Source: Bacillus sp. T33-2
GTDB lineage: Bacteria; Bacillota; Bacilli; Bacillales; Cytobacillaceae
NCBI RefSeq assembly: GCF_002860205.1
Contig: NZ_PGVB01000010.1
Coordinates: forward strand, 186,001 to 250,000
Length of the DNA: 64,000 nucleotides
Direction of reading: 5' to 3'
Both the position numbers and the translations under genes were made by a program. A model generated the notes under the pieces. That model made no database searches, had not been told where the DNA came from, and worked only from the letters and a program-made list of their open reading frames with translations. Positions 63,866-64,000 of this stretch are shown here, piece by piece. Position 1 is the first letter of the stretch, and each line of letters opens with the position of its first letter.

Positions 63866-64000
63866 CCCATTCTCCCTTCCGATTGTCGATAATCTTAATT
63901 TGAGCAATAATCATGGCAGGTCATCAGTTTTATCGTTCGTTTAACAAACTACATTTTTTGACAGAATTTGTAACGTCCTATCCTTTACCCGGAATATTTC

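Overview
The window is an ordinary chromosomal stretch of a member of the Bacillaceae (aerobic, spore-forming, low to moderate GC). Gene content and order follow the B. subtilis ylb-cta-pycA-ftsW-yla-ykt-speA and pdh-ykyA-def-rnjA-dap-yku segments, read here in inverted blocks. I see no rRNA or tRNA genes, phage, transposase, CRISPR array or defence island, and base composition looks even. Gene names come from recognising protein sequences; no database search was run. The exact genus cannot be fixed from this alone.

Layout. 1-15 kb: ylbN (cut by the window edge), tmcAL, the protease ylbL, the patatin ylbK, the spore DPA transporter spoVV/ylbJ, coaD, rsmD, ylbG, ricF/ylbF, ylbE, ylbD and ylbC, with a few lineage-specific genes (a thioesterase, a YugN-like protein, an Asp23-like protein, a YtvI-like permease and an Eis-type acetyltransferase). 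14.6-26.4 kb: the caa3-type cytochrome c oxidase and heme A block (ctaM, ctaG, ctaF, ctaE, ctaD, ctaC, ctaB, with ctaA divergent) and pyruvate carboxylase. 26-38 kb: ftsW, ylaN, ylaL, a PhoH-like ATPase, sporulation lipoprotein ylaJ, typA, suhB and several small conserved genes. 38-40.7 kb: speA followed by a very likely homologue of the dual-function RNA SR1 with its SR1P peptide gene. 40.8-43.5 kb: small lineage-specific envelope genes and a polysaccharide deacetylase. 43.5-48.4 kb: the pdhABCD operon. 49-55 kb: ykyA, a YjcZ-type mini-protein, peptide deformylase, ykrA, an EamA transporter, rpoY and rnjA. 55-64 kb: dapL-dapH, a CcpC-like LysR regulator, two transporters, the c-di-AMP sensor darB, ykuJ and two end genes.

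How it fits together. The window joins central carbon flow (pdh, pycA, a CcpC-like regulator, DarB, which is known to act on PycA), terminal respiration with heme A synthesis, lysine/DPA supply (dapH, dapL) and DPA import into the forespore (spoVV), and RNA turnover (rnjA, rpoY, SR1/SR1P, RicF). Terminators are numerous and strong, and several overlap the last codons of genes. TTG starts are common and in several cases are decided by the ribosome binding site.

Most of the window is core genome. The observations most worth following are the SR1/SR1P locus with a near-consensus cre just downstream of its promoter, a structured GC-rich intergenic element before spoVV, a four-hairpin plus-strand RNA between rsmD and ylbG, divergent promoters sharing one -35 box at tmcAL/ylbN, several very small genes (23 to 55 codons), and ORF-like intergenic strips that may be dispersed repeats. 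I did not find a convincing new multi-gene system.
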